Below, piece by piece: positions 1 through 13,667 of a stretch of 64,000 nt of DNA; the first letter of the stretch is position 1; each line of letters starts with the position of its first letter. Under the pieces are notes generated by a model. That model searched no databases, was not told the DNA's origin, and saw only the letters and a list, made by a program, of their open reading frames with translations. A program made the translations under genes and the position numbers. This DNA is from Hirsutella rhossiliensis. Its lineage: Eukaryota > Ascomycota > Sordariomycetes > Hypocreales > Ophiocordycipitaceae. Location of the stretch: contig NW_025408667.1 in NCBI RefSeq assembly GCF_020360975.1, positions 1,488,001 to 1,552,000 of the forward strand, given 5' to 3'.

Positions 1-24
1 GAAATTAGGCCACGCTTCGCGATA
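1..24 (-). repeat. Tip of an inverted Copia LTR
   Basis: The reverse complement begins TATCGCGAAGCG and then continues like the LTR starts at 40505, 42479 and 48310. It is therefore the outer edge of a minus-strand copy of the same Copia family whose body lies to the left of the window. It retains a CA (in 'ccacg') that the other copies have lost, so it is slightly less mutated. Confidence 0.7.
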
Positions 25-3000
25 ACTATAAGTATATTTTATAGATATTATACGTCTACCTAGATTATATAATATACTTTTAAATAAAGGTATAATATAA
101 CGCCTTCCTAGTTAGGTTTAAAGAATAAATACTTTTAAAACCCTACTTAAGTATAGAACTAAACTACTAGAAAATCGATTAACGCTACCTAAACGACTAA
201 GTTATATTATTAGAACCCGATTACGGTACGCTACTTAAATACCGCGATAATTATAGCTTACTAATAAGATATCTTTTAGAGATATATAAAATCTATAAAT
301 ACGCTAAAATAAAGAAATAGTATAGCGCTACTCGCTTTAAGGTATTTAAACCCTTAATCTTTTAAAGACTTATATAATAAGTTAAATATAATAAAGAAGA
401 TTATAATAAATATATATACCTAAACTATAGAGTTTATAAATATAAAAAAGTATAAGTATAGTATAAACGATATAACGGTATACTAAAAGATTATTAGTAA
501 TATATATAAAGGCTATAAGCTATATTCGACTAAGGAAAAATCGATATAGAAATACTATATAAAAAATAGAAAGACGCTAAATAAAAACTTAACCTTTAAT
601 ATAAAAGTAAATAAAATTATAAAGTATAGTACGTAATTAACTACGAAGTAGTATAATATAAATAATATAGCGTTAAGAAATAAGAAATCTTTAATTAGCT
701 ATAAGAAATTAGTCTCTTAAGCCTTAATACGATACTATATAATAAAAATATAAAGAAATAATATTAATAATAAATTAAAGAAGAATACCTAAATAAAATA
801 AATAAGGACTAAGTAAAAAATAAGGTATACTATCTATAAAAGGGCTATAGACTAGCACGATATAATAAGATTTAAGGACCCTATATATAGTAATAATAAG
901 CTATAGCGACTAAATAGTATTAGATATCTAAATCGCGGGATATTATATATATATACTTTTAGACTATAGCGCAATAAGTAATTACGTTTTACTTAAAGTT
1001 ATTAATCGTTGCTAACTTATATAGAGATATAAGATAGATCTATATAAACTTACGAATATCGAAGGAGAGGCCTTTAACTATAATAATATAATTATTACTA
1101 TAGAAATTAATTACCTTAATATTAATATCTAGGGCTATAATAAATAAGTTAACTTTAATATTATAGATATTAAAGAATATAACTTTATATTAAGACTTCT
1201 ATAGCTATAAGAGTAAGAGAGTAACCTACTAATTAACTAGAAAACTAGCTAGCTATATTAAAATAAAGATATAAGTTTCTAGGACTAGTAGATTTAAGAG
1301 AAAGTAAAGTTTTATAATAATTTAGCTACTAAATAAGATAAAAGGGATAACCGTTTAAGTAAATTATTATAGGCTTTAGCAATATAAATAAAAGTAGTAA
1401 CTAAACCGGCGGATATAATAAAATCGACTAATAAGACCTATATACTAACTAATATAGCTATATAATATAAGGAATAGTATTCCTATTATAAATAAAGCAG
1501 CTATAATATACTCTCCTAATTATATAAGCTAATAAGTAGTATATTAATTATAGATAAAATCTTATCTTATAAAGTAAGAATCGCTTATTATTTTTTATAT
1601 TATTATATATTAAACGGGTTGCCGGTTATTATATAATTAGGAATCGAAGGAATAAAGCTAGCTTAGAATACTAGCTAAGACCTCTTATAAACACCGGCAC
1701 GACTAACCTCCTTTAAATATAAATATTAGTAGAACTAAGATACTTTTAGATTTACTTAAGGTATTACGGAATTCCCTAGTCTTAGGGCTATATAGCAGCC
1801 TAAATCTAGTCCCGAAAGGTTCTTCTATTTAGCTATAATTATCTATATAAGATAGTATATCCGCTAGTAGATAGATAGAGAATTATTAACTTTAATACCT
1901 CTTCTATATACTAATATATTACTAATAAATTCTATTAAAAATCCTACCTTATACTACTTCTTCCCTTCTATTATATAGTCTTATATAATTCCTTAATTTC
2001 CTAAAATTCCGCTTTTACTTATATACCTTAAGATATAACCTAGTATCTAATATAAATAAAATAAAGGATATAATATAAAGATCTAAAGAGTTATTACTAC
2101 TCTAAGGAAAGACCTTAAATAAATTAATAAAGAGCTTAAGTTAAGAGAAACTAGCTCTTAAAAGAAAGAATAAAGCCTATAAGATAAAATAAAGAATATC
2201 CCTTAGAAATACTAGAAATATAATAAACTCTTTACGGAAGAACTTAAGATAGGGTTACCTAAATATAGCTAATAGGACTATAAAATTTATCTTAAGGATA
2301 GAATAACGCCGACGTTCTATAAGATCTATAACTTAAATAAAAAGTAACTATAAACGCTATATAACTACCTTAACGAGAATTTATAAAAGGGATATATATA
2401 AATATTAATATCTAAAGTAAGCTACCTAGTTATATTTATTTTAAAGAAAAATAGTAAGCTATAACTAGTTATCGACTATAAACGCTTAAACTATATTATA
2501 ATAAAAGACTAAATACTATTACTACTTATATTAAAACTATAAGATCGACTATATAGTAAAAAATAGTTTATAGCCCTTAACCTTAAAGGCGCTTATAACT
2601 TAATATATATAAAAAAGGGATATAAATAGATAATAGCTTTTAGAACGAAATTTAAACTATTTAAATATCTAGTAATACTATTTAGACTTATAAATATACT
2701 AGCTACCTTTTAATAGATAATTAATAATATCCTATGCGAATACTTAGATATCTTTATAATAGTATACCTAGATAATATCCTAATCTTCTTAGATACCTTA
2801 GAAGAATATAAGGAATATATCTATAAGGTACTTAGCGTACTTTAGAATATAAAGTTACTAGTTAAACTAGAAAAAAGTAAGTTTTATATATAAGAAGTAG
2901 ACTTCCTTAGATATACGATCTTATTAAGAGAGATATAAATATAATAAGATAAGATTAACTTAGTTAAAGAATAGCTAACGCTAAAGAACGTTAAGGACGT

Positions 3001-5050
3001 ATAAAGTTTCCTTAGATTTATAAATTACTACTAATAATTTATTAAAGATTTTAGAAAAATTATAGTACTATTTTATAACTTAACGAAGAAGGAAAAAGAA
3101 TTTATATAGGATAATAAAGCTAATAAAGCTTTCGAATATATTAAGACTATAATTATATAAGTACTAGTTTTAACTACCTTTAAACTAAAACGATAAATCG
3201 AACTTAAAACTAATATATTAGACTTTGCTCTAAGAGTATAAATCGGATAGAAAGATAATAAAGAAAGACTATAACTAATTATATTTTATTTAAAGAAGCT
3301 ATATAGCGTAGAACTTAATTACCCTATTTATAATAAAGAATTCCTTATAATTATTTAAGCTTTTAAGGAATTTTAATACTACCTTTTTAAAAGTAAGTAT
3401 AAAGTTAAGGTTTATATAAATTATAAGAATATCTTATATTTTATAATAATATAATAGTTAAACGGACGATAGATCTAATAGGCTAAATACTTATTAGAAT
3501 TTAACTATAAAATAATCTATAAAAAAGGAATAGAAAACGGTCGAGCTAATACCCTTAGTTAATAAAGTAACTATAATATAAGGGCACTTATAGTAAAAGG
3601 ATAACTCTTAGAAATCAACGAAAATAGGAACTACTAGTAATAATAGCTAAATATAATATTTAAAGTATAACTTAATAACTTAACTTACTAAAAGATCCTA
3701 AAATAGATAAAAGAATATAAAGTACTAAACGGATATAATATAGGATATTTAAAAGTCCTAATATATAAAAATAAAATCTAGATACTACTAAAATTACGAG
3801 ATAAAGTTATATAAGATATATATAAATATCTAATATATAGATACTAAGGAATCTAAAGAATAATAAAATAGATTAAACGATAATATAACTTCTTATAGCT
3901 TAAAGAAGTAGTATAATAAGTTATTAAAAAATATAAACTTTATATATAAAGTAAAGCTAAACGATATAAACTATATAGAGAATTATAACCGCTACTAGTA
4001 CTAAAGAAACTATAGGATTTAATAGCTTTTAACTATATTATAAAGCTACTACTATTAAAAGAACTTATAACTAACGTTAAGTATAATAGTATATTTATTA
4101 TTACCGATAGATTAATAAAGTATAGATACTTTTTATTATATAAAGAAGTAAGTAAATAAAAGAGCTAGTATATATATTCCTATAAATAATTATTAGTAAT
4201 TACGGACTACTAAATAAGATTATCTTTAATAAAGGAAGTATATTTATAACTAAATTTTAGTAAGCTCTTATAGTATAATTAAGAACGAAATATAAGCTTA
4301 GTATAGCTTATTACTTATAAATAAATAGATAAATAAAACGACTTAACTAAACGCTTAAATAATATTTACGATACTATATTAGCTATAAATAAAACGATTA
4401 AGTTAAATAGCTACTAATAGCGTAACTAGCTTATAATAGCTTAGTTATAGAAATAACTAAGCTCTTACTAGTATACGCTAATTACGGATATAACCTAGAA
4501 GTATTTAAGGTTACTCGATAAGGACTATAAGCGGAACGAGCAATACTATAAGTAGATTAGCTATAAGAATTATATAAAGAAATATAATAAGAACTTTAAT
4601 TTATTAAGGAACGAATATCTACTTACTATAATTAGAAAAGATTATAAGGACTAATCTTTTAAGAGGGAGATATAGTCTACCTTATATAACGAAATATTAA
4701 AATAAAATAACTAAGTAATAAATTAGATTTTAAGAAACTTAGACCGTTTAAGGTTAAGAAAACTATTTTAAAAGTTAAATATAAACTTTCGCTATTAATA
4801 ATAATATAGATATACCTAATATTTTATATCTTATTATTAGAACTAGCGCTATAAAACGCTAAACTATAGGAAAAAATTAAAGTTAACGATAATTAAGAAT
4901 ATAAAGTAAAATAAATACTAGATATAAGAAAATAAGGTTAGTAATAAGAATACCTTATTAAGTAAAAGGGATATAGACTAAAGGAAAATACCTAGGAACT
5001 ACTTAAGTACTTAACCTACTATAGTTCTCTACTTTAATAGTTTTACTAGT
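25..5050 (+). mobile_element. Gypsy1 copy a: RIP-mutated Ty3/gypsy retrotransposon
   Basis: This is a decayed Ty3/gypsy element. Read through RIP stops on the plus strand, a gag-like stretch leads into reverse transcriptase (about 2390-3060), RNase H (about 3170-3560), integrase (about 3800-4470) and the usual 'FH(V/I)SLLE'-like pol tail near 4815-4850. The segment from about 2220 to 5050 recurs as an inverted copy at 30749-34151. That copy runs about 275 bp further past the point matching 5050, so copy a is truncated at its 3' LTR. CA and TG are virtually absent; one TG survives near 2735. No intact ORF remains. Confidence 0.85.
2390..4930 (+). pseudogene. Gypsy1 pol relic (RT, RNase H, integrase)
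   Basis: The polyprotein would copy element RNA into DNA and integrate it. In frame, with stops at former Gln and Trp codons, one reads an RT block with 'PVIFILKKN' and 'VIDYKRLN', then 'FIALNLKGAYNLI' and 'FRTKFKLFKYLV', all standard Ty3/gypsy RT signatures. The catalytic YLDD box at 2764-2787 now reads Y-L-D-N-I-L-I-F; the second Asp became Asn by TG to TA. An integrase core block with 'FIITDRLIKY' follows near 4095-4130. The order RT, RNase H, integrase is that of Ty3/gypsy and not Copia. It is dead: there are stops every few dozen codons and no start. Confidence 0.85.
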
Positions 5051-6258
5051 AAAATCTACCCTAGGTATTATAAAATCGCCTAATAAACTAATAGCATTCT
5101 AATTAATTATATTAAATCTACCTATAGACTAAATATCGACTACCGCTTTAGATTCTTAGCGCTTAGCCTTATTAAGGTTATCTAAGGAATAAAGGCCTTA
5201 ACGGACTATCTTAATACCCTTTATCTTTAGCTAGCGCTTTTAATAGCAAAGCCGCGCTAAATAAGCTAAGGCTTTATTTAGGTCGGCTTAAGCTTTTAAT
5301 ATTCGCTCCTTAGTAATTTCTTCTTTTTTATTTAATTAATCGGACTTTAGATTTATTCGGGATACTAGGAAATACGTTAGCTATAAATAATAAATAGGAT
5401 AACGAAGTTACTTATAAGAGCTAATCGCTACGCCCGATATATTATAGGAACGACCCCGCTATATATATTTAGTATACTTAGAAGATTTCTTTAGTATTTT
5501 ATAGTAGAAGCCGCGCGACGAATAAAAAGAATATAGTATAACGTCGAAACTAAGACGATTAATAGACTTAGCTAAATAAATATACTTAAGGGTCTTATAA
5601 GAACGATCCTTCGATATACGACTAAATATACTATTAGTAGTATATCCTAAGGGATAGAAAGGACGAAATAAGGAATATATATACGCGCGATAAGGGTATA
5701 TTTATATACGGCGGCTAAGGTAGTAGTAGGTCTTATAGAGAAGACTAAAAGGAAGGGAGATATTATATTATAACTACGGTTAGCGGGCTATAGGAGAGCC
5801 GGCTACGTTTATATAATAAGGCGGCTTAGAATAATAGTTAGGACGAGAAGTTACTTAGGCTTAGCTTACTTAGAGTATACGTAAGCTAAGTAAGCTTTAT
5901 ATAGATAGATTACTACTTAGGAGCATAGCTTATAAGTAAGCTATAGTAAGCTATAAAGGGGATTATAGCTAGGACCGTAATTTAAGGATAGTCTTTATAG
6001 GTATATATAGCTACCTACTTTTACTCCTTTAGATAAATAGCTCTCTAGCTTTTAATATATTATAGATCTTTATTATAATTCTATCTTTAATTTTAATTAC
6101 TTAGTTATAGTCTATAGTCTATAACCTTTAACTTATTACTAATATAATATACTTATTATTACTTAGACCACGCCTTATTATATCTACTAATATAAACCCC
6201 TCGATAGGTTTATCCCTTAGGAATAATACCGGTCGTTATACTTAATAGGGAATAAAGA
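5051..6258. other. Unassigned AT-rich, RIP-affected sequence
   Basis: I recognise no family here. The sequence is CA/TG-depleted like its neighbours, so it was probably repetitive. It sits between the truncated 3' end of Gypsy1 copy a and the point where Gypsy2 copy A becomes alignable to copy B (6259 matching about 50377), exactly where a gag region would be expected; it does not resemble the copy B gag. A short inverted motif (cttagcttactta against taagctaagtaag) occurs near 5865-5910. Confidence 0.4.
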
Positions 6259-8822
6259 TATATAAGTAGTAGAGGCTACTCTTTAAGTTATAGATAAGGA
6301 GGTAGCGTAAATACTATCGGATTTTACTACCTATCTAATTAATATATATAGTTTTAGGTTAATACTTTTAACCGGCCTAAGAGATACTTTTATTATAGTA
6401 AAAAAGGATACTACCTTAATAAGTATAAGGTATACTCTTAAGACTATAAGATTAGATTTATAATATATAAAGTAGTAAATAAGACTCTTTACCTTAAAAG
6501 AAAAGATAATAGAAGCGTAATTCCCTTAGTACTTACTAATAGGTTCTCTTAAATAAGTATATATATTTAAAGGCTTATTATATACTAAGTAGATACGTAG
6601 TTAGACTCCTTTATATTACTACTTATAAAATAAGTTAAAGCTATAGTTATACTATCTTACTTAAATTAAGCTATTAATAAAAGAGAATCTAGTTTCCTAG
6701 ACTAGTTTTAGAGATATAAAAGCCTATATAAGTAAAAGCTAAGGAATCTAAAAGTAAGCGATATAAAAAAAGAAATAGGAAGGATATTAGTTATTATAAT
6801 TATAGATAATATATAATAAAGCGATATATATAGTTAGATAATCTATATAACTATAATAGGGATTAATACTTATAAGGGGAAAAGATAAAGAGTTAAAGAA
6901 GATATAGAGGAAATCGAGATAATAAGAATAGTAAAAACTAGCCTAAAGATTATTCTTATATACTATAGATATAGAGTAGATCTAGATAAAAAGTTTAATA
7001 GACTAATAGATAAAATCGTCGGAGAAATTATATATAAAAGAATCCCGATCCCTTTAAATTACCTAATTAACTTTATTCCCTAACTATATAAGAGACTTAG
7101 TATAAGATACGTAGATATAGCCTAAGGTATAGAAATATAAAATTCTAAACCCTAGAGAAAGTAAAGAGTAATATAAGACCTTATAAAGCTATAATAATAG
7201 TTATAAAAGTAGCTAAAGATAATATAAAAAGTAGTTTACTCCTCCTTAAATATTTATAAGGAAAACTCGCGGTAGCTTTAGTATAAGTCGAAGAATAAGA
7301 TAAAGAATACTAAGTTAAACTAATTAAGCTTACTTACCTTACTTATAAAGAATCGGATTATAAGTACCTTAAAGTTTAATAAGTACTAAAGGAAGTTAGG
7401 TTTATAACTAATATAATTAGTATAACGTAACTAGCCTAAAGACTATCTAATTAATAAACTCTAAAGGTAATAAAACTAAGGAAAGATAAATTTATTATAT
7501 AGGAAGTAGTACTCTTAATAAGATACTAAGAGATAACTTTAAAGGACCTTATAGCGATTCCTATAATATATATAAATATAGTCCTTATACCCTTCCGCTT
7601 ACTTAAGTATATATAAGACCTACCCTATATTTAAGTATAGCTTAGTAGCTAGAAAGCTAAAGTTCTAAGCGCCTTAATTAATACTAAGTTTAAAGGAAAC
7701 CTTATTATTAAAAGATATATAAACGTATATAGGCTTAAAATCCTACTAATAAAAGCATTAATAATAGCGTATACTAAGTCCCTTATAAATAAAGTTAAGG
7801 AGGTAGAGACTAATCTCTATCTAGGTATAGCCTAGATACTAATCCGTCTTTATATTATATTAGATAGAGTCTTAGTCCTCTTTATCTTAGGCATACTATT
7901 TATTAAAGCCGCGCGTATATTATTTAATTATTCCTTAAAGAACGGCGATATATAGGTTAAATATTAAATTAGTACTATTTAGGTAGTTACGCTAGAGGTA
8001 GGAGCTATTAAATAAGAGCTTTTAAACGAGGTTAATATATTAAAATCCTTTTAAACTACGACCTTAATAGTTAATAAAGATATATATAAAAGATTAAAGC
8101 TTAAGGAGACTATATAAGAAATAGCTACCTAGCTCCTAAGAATTTTTTTTTAGGCTTTAGTAATAAAAGTTAAAGAAGATAACCTAGGAGCTACCTAATA
8201 ATTATAGAGAAACCCCTTTTTAGATACCTTAATGGCCGAGATTCTCTTACTAAGAGGTAAGATCCTTAGTTATAAAAGGGGCGCTAACTAAGTCCTTAAC
8301 CTAGCCTACGCTAGCGTAAATAAGCCCTTAATAGTACTAATATAATAGTAATTAATTATAGACGAAAGAGATAAAGCGATTCTAGCTATTAGATCTAAAA
8401 TAGTAAAAGAGATTATTAAAGTTATAGTTATAGAGGCTATAAGAGAATTTAAGAAAAACATTATTAAAGCTAAAAAGAAGTTTAGAAAGATCTAAAAGGT
8501 TAAAGTTAAGATAGGGAGGAAACGACCTATTAGATTATATAATCTAAGAGTTAATACTCTCTTTAAAAAAAAAGTAAATAAGATTAACCTTATTAATAAT
8601 ACTTTATTAAACGGCTCGACGCTAAAAAGGGACCTTAACTAAAAGAAGACTAAATAGAATACTGTTAAAAATAAGATATAGCCTAGACCCTACCTAGAAT
8701 ACTTAATAGGAAAATTCTTAAGTATATAGAAAGGAAAGCGGCTAATATAAGAGAGACTTAAAGTAATTTATAAATAATTTAAGGGCTTTCTTATAAAAGT
8801 AAAAATCTAGATCTTCGATAGT

Positions 8823-8920
8823 TATCGCGAAGACTATTACGCTACGTAGGTAAAAGTAAAACGCGCTCCGATAGGTGCGATATAATTAATATATATAACT
8901 AATAACCGCGTTTTCCGATA
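8823..8920 (-). repeat. TRIM1 LTR (left)
   Basis: 98-bp terminal repeat starting TATCG and ending CGATA. It differs from its partner at a handful of sites in the central part (around 8870-8885). Confidence 0.92.
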
Positions 8921-9081
8921 TACCCCCTTAGGAATCGCGGCTCCGCCGGGATTCCTAGACCTAAGCCTACGACGCGGGAGTCGAATACTAAGTACCGCGC
9001 CTATTACCTAGGGAAATCTAAGAGAGAGAGGTACGGCTATCTATAGGTATTACCCCGCAACGCGTAGTTACCGGAAGTTAT

Positions 9082-9117
9082 AGGGGGTAGTTTGCTACCC
9101 CCTCCCGGGCTTATAAC
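9082..9117 (-). promoter_or_regulatory. TRIM1 primer-binding site and adjacent hairpin
   Basis: The minus-strand primer site GTTATAAGCCCGGGAGG occupies 9101-9117. It is followed by a perfect 9-bp stem: on the plus strand AGGGGGTAG at 9082-9090, loop tttg, CTACCCCCT at 9095-9103. Undoing one TG-to-TA change gives GTTATGAGCCC, complementary to the anticodon arm of initiator tRNA-Met; half-tRNA priming of this kind is known for copia and Ty5. Confidence 0.75.
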
Positions 9118-9215
9118 TATCGCGAAGACTATTACGCTACGTAGGCAAAAGTAAAACGCGCTCCGATAGGTACGTTGCAATTAATATATATAACTAATAA
9201 CCGCGTTTTCCGATA
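9118..9215 (-). repeat. TRIM1 LTR (right; 5' LTR in element orientation)
   Basis: 98-bp partner of 8823-8920. The element reads leftward from here, with the primer site adjoining at 9101-9117. Confidence 0.92.
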
Positions 9216-9299
9216 ATAGTATTTTATTTAATAGGGAAGTAGCGTTATCCTAGGACTTTATAAAAAAGGGTAAAGTCGACCTAGCTATAGCCCCCTTAT

Positions 9300-11538
9300 A
9301 GGTTATTAGGATAATAAAATATAAGGCGTAGTAAGCAGCTTTAATTCCGATCTTAAAAGCGATAGAGTAGAAAGTTATTAATATCCTTAAAATTAGACTA
9401 GAAATAAGAGTCCTTAAAGAAGGGTATAGGCCCTATAAGAACCCCTTTTTCCTTATAGTAAAGAAAGATAAAGAGCTACGCTTAATTAATTTTACTACGC
9501 GTATAAATACTATTATAATAAGAGATATAAACCTACCGCTAAATATAAATAAGTTTAGTAACTACTTCTTAATATATAAGATCCTTTCCCTCCTAAACCT
9601 TTTTTTAGGCTATAATTAAATCCCTCTTAATATTAAAAGCTATAACTTAATAATATTCGCGATACTTATTAGCCTCTTATATATATATATACTCTATTAA
9701 GGGGCTATAAACTTAGTTAGCTAATTTATAAGGATAATATAAAGAATCCTATAAGACCTTATACCGAATATCTATAGGAATTTCCTTAATAATATAAGTA
9801 TTAAAGGGCCCGATATAACGTATAATAATAAAGAGGTAGCGCTAAGAGTAAGGAGATTTATCTTTAAATACTTTATTAACCTTAATAAAGTCTTAGTTAA
9901 CGACGAACTCTTTAGTTATATAATTATAAGGGCTAAATCGAAATTCTATTAATAAGTAACTAAAGTTATTAGTTATATTTATAAAATAAATAAAAGCTAC
10001 CTTATAAAAGCTAAAGTTATTAAAATTAAAGAATAGATAAGATACCTTAATATAACGTATATTAAAGCTTTCCTTAGTATTATAGGATACTATTAAATCT
10101 AGATTAAATAGTTTACTATCTTAGTAAAATCCCTTATAGACCTATTAAAGAAAGAAGTCTACTAGGAGTAAGGAGATAAATAAGTAAAAGCGATAGCTGC
10201 CCTTAAGGAAGCTATTATTAATCTAGTCTTTTTAGTATCCTTTAACGTCGGCCTAGGAAGAGGAGATATTATCCTAATATATAATACTAGTTTACTTAGC
10301 TAGGGAGTAGTCTTAATATAAATTATCAATAGAAAGAGGCGCCTTATAAGGTTTAAAAGTAAAACGTAGTTACTAGTAGAAACTAAATATAATACGATAA
10401 AGAGGGAGTATAAGGCTATATTAAGTACGCTTAAGAGACTAAGATTATACCTATATAGCGTATATTTTATCCTAGAAACTAACGTATAGGTCTTAGTTAA
10501 TTAATTAAAAGGTACCCTTAAAGACGTCCCTAAAGCTATAGTAACTTACTAGATAAGCTATATTTTCCTCTTTAACTTTACTATATAATACGTTAAAGGT
10601 AAGAAGAATAGTATAGCTAATGGACTCTTAAGAAAGCCTAAAGGACCTTTTAATATATTAGATAGGGAAATAGAAGGCGATATTAAAGAGTTTATAGACT
10701 TTTACTTAAACGTAGTATAAGGGACTAAGCTATAAGGGGACTACTTAAAGGAATCGAGGATAATTATAGACTTCCTTTAAACGTTAAAACGGCTAAAAGG
10801 CCTTTCTAAATAAGACTATAGGAAGCTACGCTTAAAGAGTCTAAATTTCTATATTAAAGATTAAAAGCTTTAGCGACTCCCTAGGAAGAAAGAAAGGGGA
10901 CCTATACTAGTTATAGATAACCTAAAAGAATAGAAAAGGATTATCGTAAAGTACTATATATAAATAGGATATAAAGGATAATAAGTTATATATACGTTCG
11001 TAAAGAATAGGTATTAGTAGGCTAGCCTTTAAAACGATATTTATAGTATAATCTCTTTTTATAAAGAATACTAATACTTTATAACTAAGAGACCCTAGGA
11101 AGTTATAACCGCGACTACGCCTAGCTACCTTATAAGTAAAATTTACTCTAATAGCTAGTATATAATATCTAATTATAGGTATTTATACCTTATAAAAGTA
11201 TAAGACGACCTTACTAAATAAGTAAAAGTAACCCTAGTTAAAGAAATTACCGTAGGAGCTATAACTAAATTTATACTCTTTATTATTTATAGGTATAGCG
11301 TAATACTATACGCTATAATCGATAAAAGGCCCGAAATAAAGAAAGACTTTAAGTATATCTTAGAGGATATAGGCGTTAAGGTTATCTAAACTTTAGTATA
11401 TAATTTAAAGGCAAACGCGGTAGTAAAATAAGGGTACTAAAGGTTAATAGTAGTACTTATAAAAATAGTAAAGAAAAAAGGTAAGTAGATTAAATACCTT
11501 AACTAAGTAATCCTTATAAACTAAATAGTAGTTAGAGA
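9300..11538 (+). pseudogene. Gypsy2-A pol relic (RT, RNase H, start of integrase)
   Basis: Read through stops, the RT gives 'NPFFLIVKKDKELRLIN', a 'TIRDINLPLNINKF' block and 'PLNIKSYNLIIFA', followed near 9782-9810 by 'F-L-N-N-I-S-I-K-G-P'. The last corresponds to the VDDIGVKGP box typical of one group of fungal Ty3/gypsy elements, with both catalytic aspartates now Asn. RNase H follows (about 10190-10480) and then the beginning of integrase. The frame is interrupted at 11538 by a Z element and resumes at 22749. The copy B equivalent keeps one of the two Asp codons. It is non-functional. Confidence 0.8.
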
Positions 11539-11715
11539 TATTATAGAGTAGGTAAAGGTATAGGCTTAGGTACGGTCTATTAAAAGAAGGTTAATAATCT
11601 ATAAGAGAGAAAAGAAAGAGAAGTATAGGCCTAGCCTATATAGGCGCGGAGGCCGCTTATATATAGACTTAGCCTAGACCTTAGTCTAGGCCTATATAGG
11701 GTAAAAGCCCTTATA
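11539..11715 (+). repeat. Z LTR (left LTR of Z element 1)
   Basis: 177 bp, starting TATTATAGAG and ending CCCTTATA. It contains the 8-bp hairpin GCCTAGAC-ctta-GTCTAGGC found in all Z LTRs. Confidence 0.9.
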
Positions 11716-12650
11716 TTATACCCCTACCTAGCTTTTTAAAAAGGCGCGCCTTTAAATAATACTTAATACCGCGCTTAGGGGGATAGAACCCTTACGCGGA
11801 CTATATACGCTTAGTCGCGGAAAAAACATTAGTAAATAACGTATAATACCCTTCTAAGCGAGCTTCTTAAATAAACTATATTATTAGTAGGGGCCGCGCC
11901 CTAAGAGTCGGGCTTTAGTACTTATAGCTATGGAGTAGAGGTATATAAAATAGTATATAGCTAGCTTTAGTAAGCTTATAATATCCCGCCCCCCTTATAT
12001 CGGCGTATAGTAGTAGCTCCTAGTACCGTAACGTAAGGGATGGTACTCCGGTATATAAGGCTCCGCTCCCTCTTATATAAGGCTATATAGGCACTCCCTT
12101 TCGCTATAGTTATATTATATTAGCGGCCTTCCTATATCTTAGCCGCCCTTTCGGTCGCTATAAGTATATATCTCGTCTATATAGTAGCTACTACTATACG
12201 CGAGGGAACGCCGACGAAGCCTATAAAGGCGTTACTAAGATTACTCGTTACTAGAGTCGCTATCGTTAAACCTAACCTCCTTTCTATCTTAGCGCGTACG
12301 CCCCTTTATTACTTAGAGTGCGTTTACCCGCGCCTCTTAGCGTAGGCACTTTAAAAACTAGTAGGATTTACTACTATAGCTTATATAGCGACCCTCCTAT
12401 CGCTACCTCTTTCTATCCTTAGTCCTTAAGGCGAGGATAGAGATATCTATAATATTACTAGCGTTATCTTCTTCTTATATTATAAAAGAAGATAAAAAAA
12501 GAAACTTATTACCTTTATAAGCATAAGGATAAGCTCGCGTAAAGATAGTTAAATTAAGCGTAGATATCCCTTATTATAGCGCTATAAGTATAAAGCTTTA
12601 CTTTTATATAAAGTAGCTATAGCTTAAGCTTTATAGTAGTAGGTTCGCCC

Positions 12651-13667
12651 TTAAAGCGTAAGCGATTAGCCTAAAAGTCTCGCGGTAACGCTAGTTCCCC
12701 TTTAATAAAGAAAGCTAAGAAAGGTATAAGGGAATCCTAGTCCTAAGAGACTCTTAGTTTAGGACTTAATATTAGCGAGGGTTATGCCCTTATTACCTCG
12801 CTAAATACCTTAACTTTAACTACTAATAAGCCTACCCTTATAAGCTAGGAAACTTATAAGTCTATTACCCCTATTAGCGATATTAATACTAGCGAGGAGA
12901 CTATGCCTAGGCGCTCTTAGGTAAGTACCGATAACCTAGCTACTCTATCTTAATAAGGCAGCTCTAGCTAATAGGAGATTATCGCCTAGGCCGCTTCCTA
13001 GAATAAGTAGGCTAATATTAACGACGAGGCCTAGCTAAATAAAGGCTAAAATAATCTTAATACCTAGCTAAATAAGAAGTAAAATAATAATAACGGTAAT
13101 AATAAAGATAGCCGCGATCTAACTCCTCCTACCGATAAACCTAAGAATAGCGGCGCTAGAGATAAGGGTACCTAGGCGGCGGTATAAGGCGGTCGCGCTC
13201 TTATAAAGAAGTATACTTAATTTAAGGCTAAAGCCCGCTTAGTTAGGGCCTAGGGGGTTATCCCTCGTAAGCTCTAGTATATATATTATTTTAGGACGGT
13301 CGTTAAGGAGTATAGTACGACCGAGCCTAAGCTTATCGAGGTACTCTTAATTAGCTATATTTTCTTAAGGGTTTCCTTAACGCGCTATAAGTAGTACTAT
13401 AGATATACCGCGACCTATAACTAAGTAAGTTTCCCCTTAACTTTAAATATTACGATTAATAAGTTAATCCTTATTAAGGCCGCTACTCTTATATCTAGTA
13501 ACTAAGCTAATATAGTCGCTATCGTAGAGTACTTATATAAGCTTAATAAGCTAAAGACCGGTAATAAAGATATTAAGGACGATAGCTTAAACGCGGGCAT
13601 ACTTATTTTTAAGGAGGGTAATTATAAGAATATACCTTTATATTCCTATTTTACTATTATAAAGAAA
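12651..13667. other. Unassigned start of the insertion inside Z element 1
   Basis: The Z sequence breaks at about 12650 (TATAG) and resumes at about 22289 (TATAA), consistent with a 5-bp target duplication altered by one G-to-A change. The first kilobase is RIP-affected but somewhat richer in GC. I recognise no domain. It could be gag-like or a non-LTR element 5' region, but nothing I can see decides this. Confidence 0.35.

Larger units (their letters stand above)
8823..9215 (-). mobile_element. TRIM1: 393-bp miniature Copia-type LTR element
   Basis: Two 98-bp direct repeats (8823-8920 and 9118-9215) flank a 197-bp core with no coding capacity. Each repeat begins TATCG and ends CGATA, as expected for TG...CA LTR termini after RIP. 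The element is bounded by the 5-bp duplication ATAGT (8818-8822 and 9216-9220). Gypsy2 copy B, near 52926, has the empty site reading ATAAT once. On the minus strand the first LTR is followed by GTTATAAGCCCGGGAGG, the same primer-site sequence as in the Copia elements, which sets the orientation. It is non-autonomous and depends on proteins from elsewhere, presumably Copia. Confidence 0.93.
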
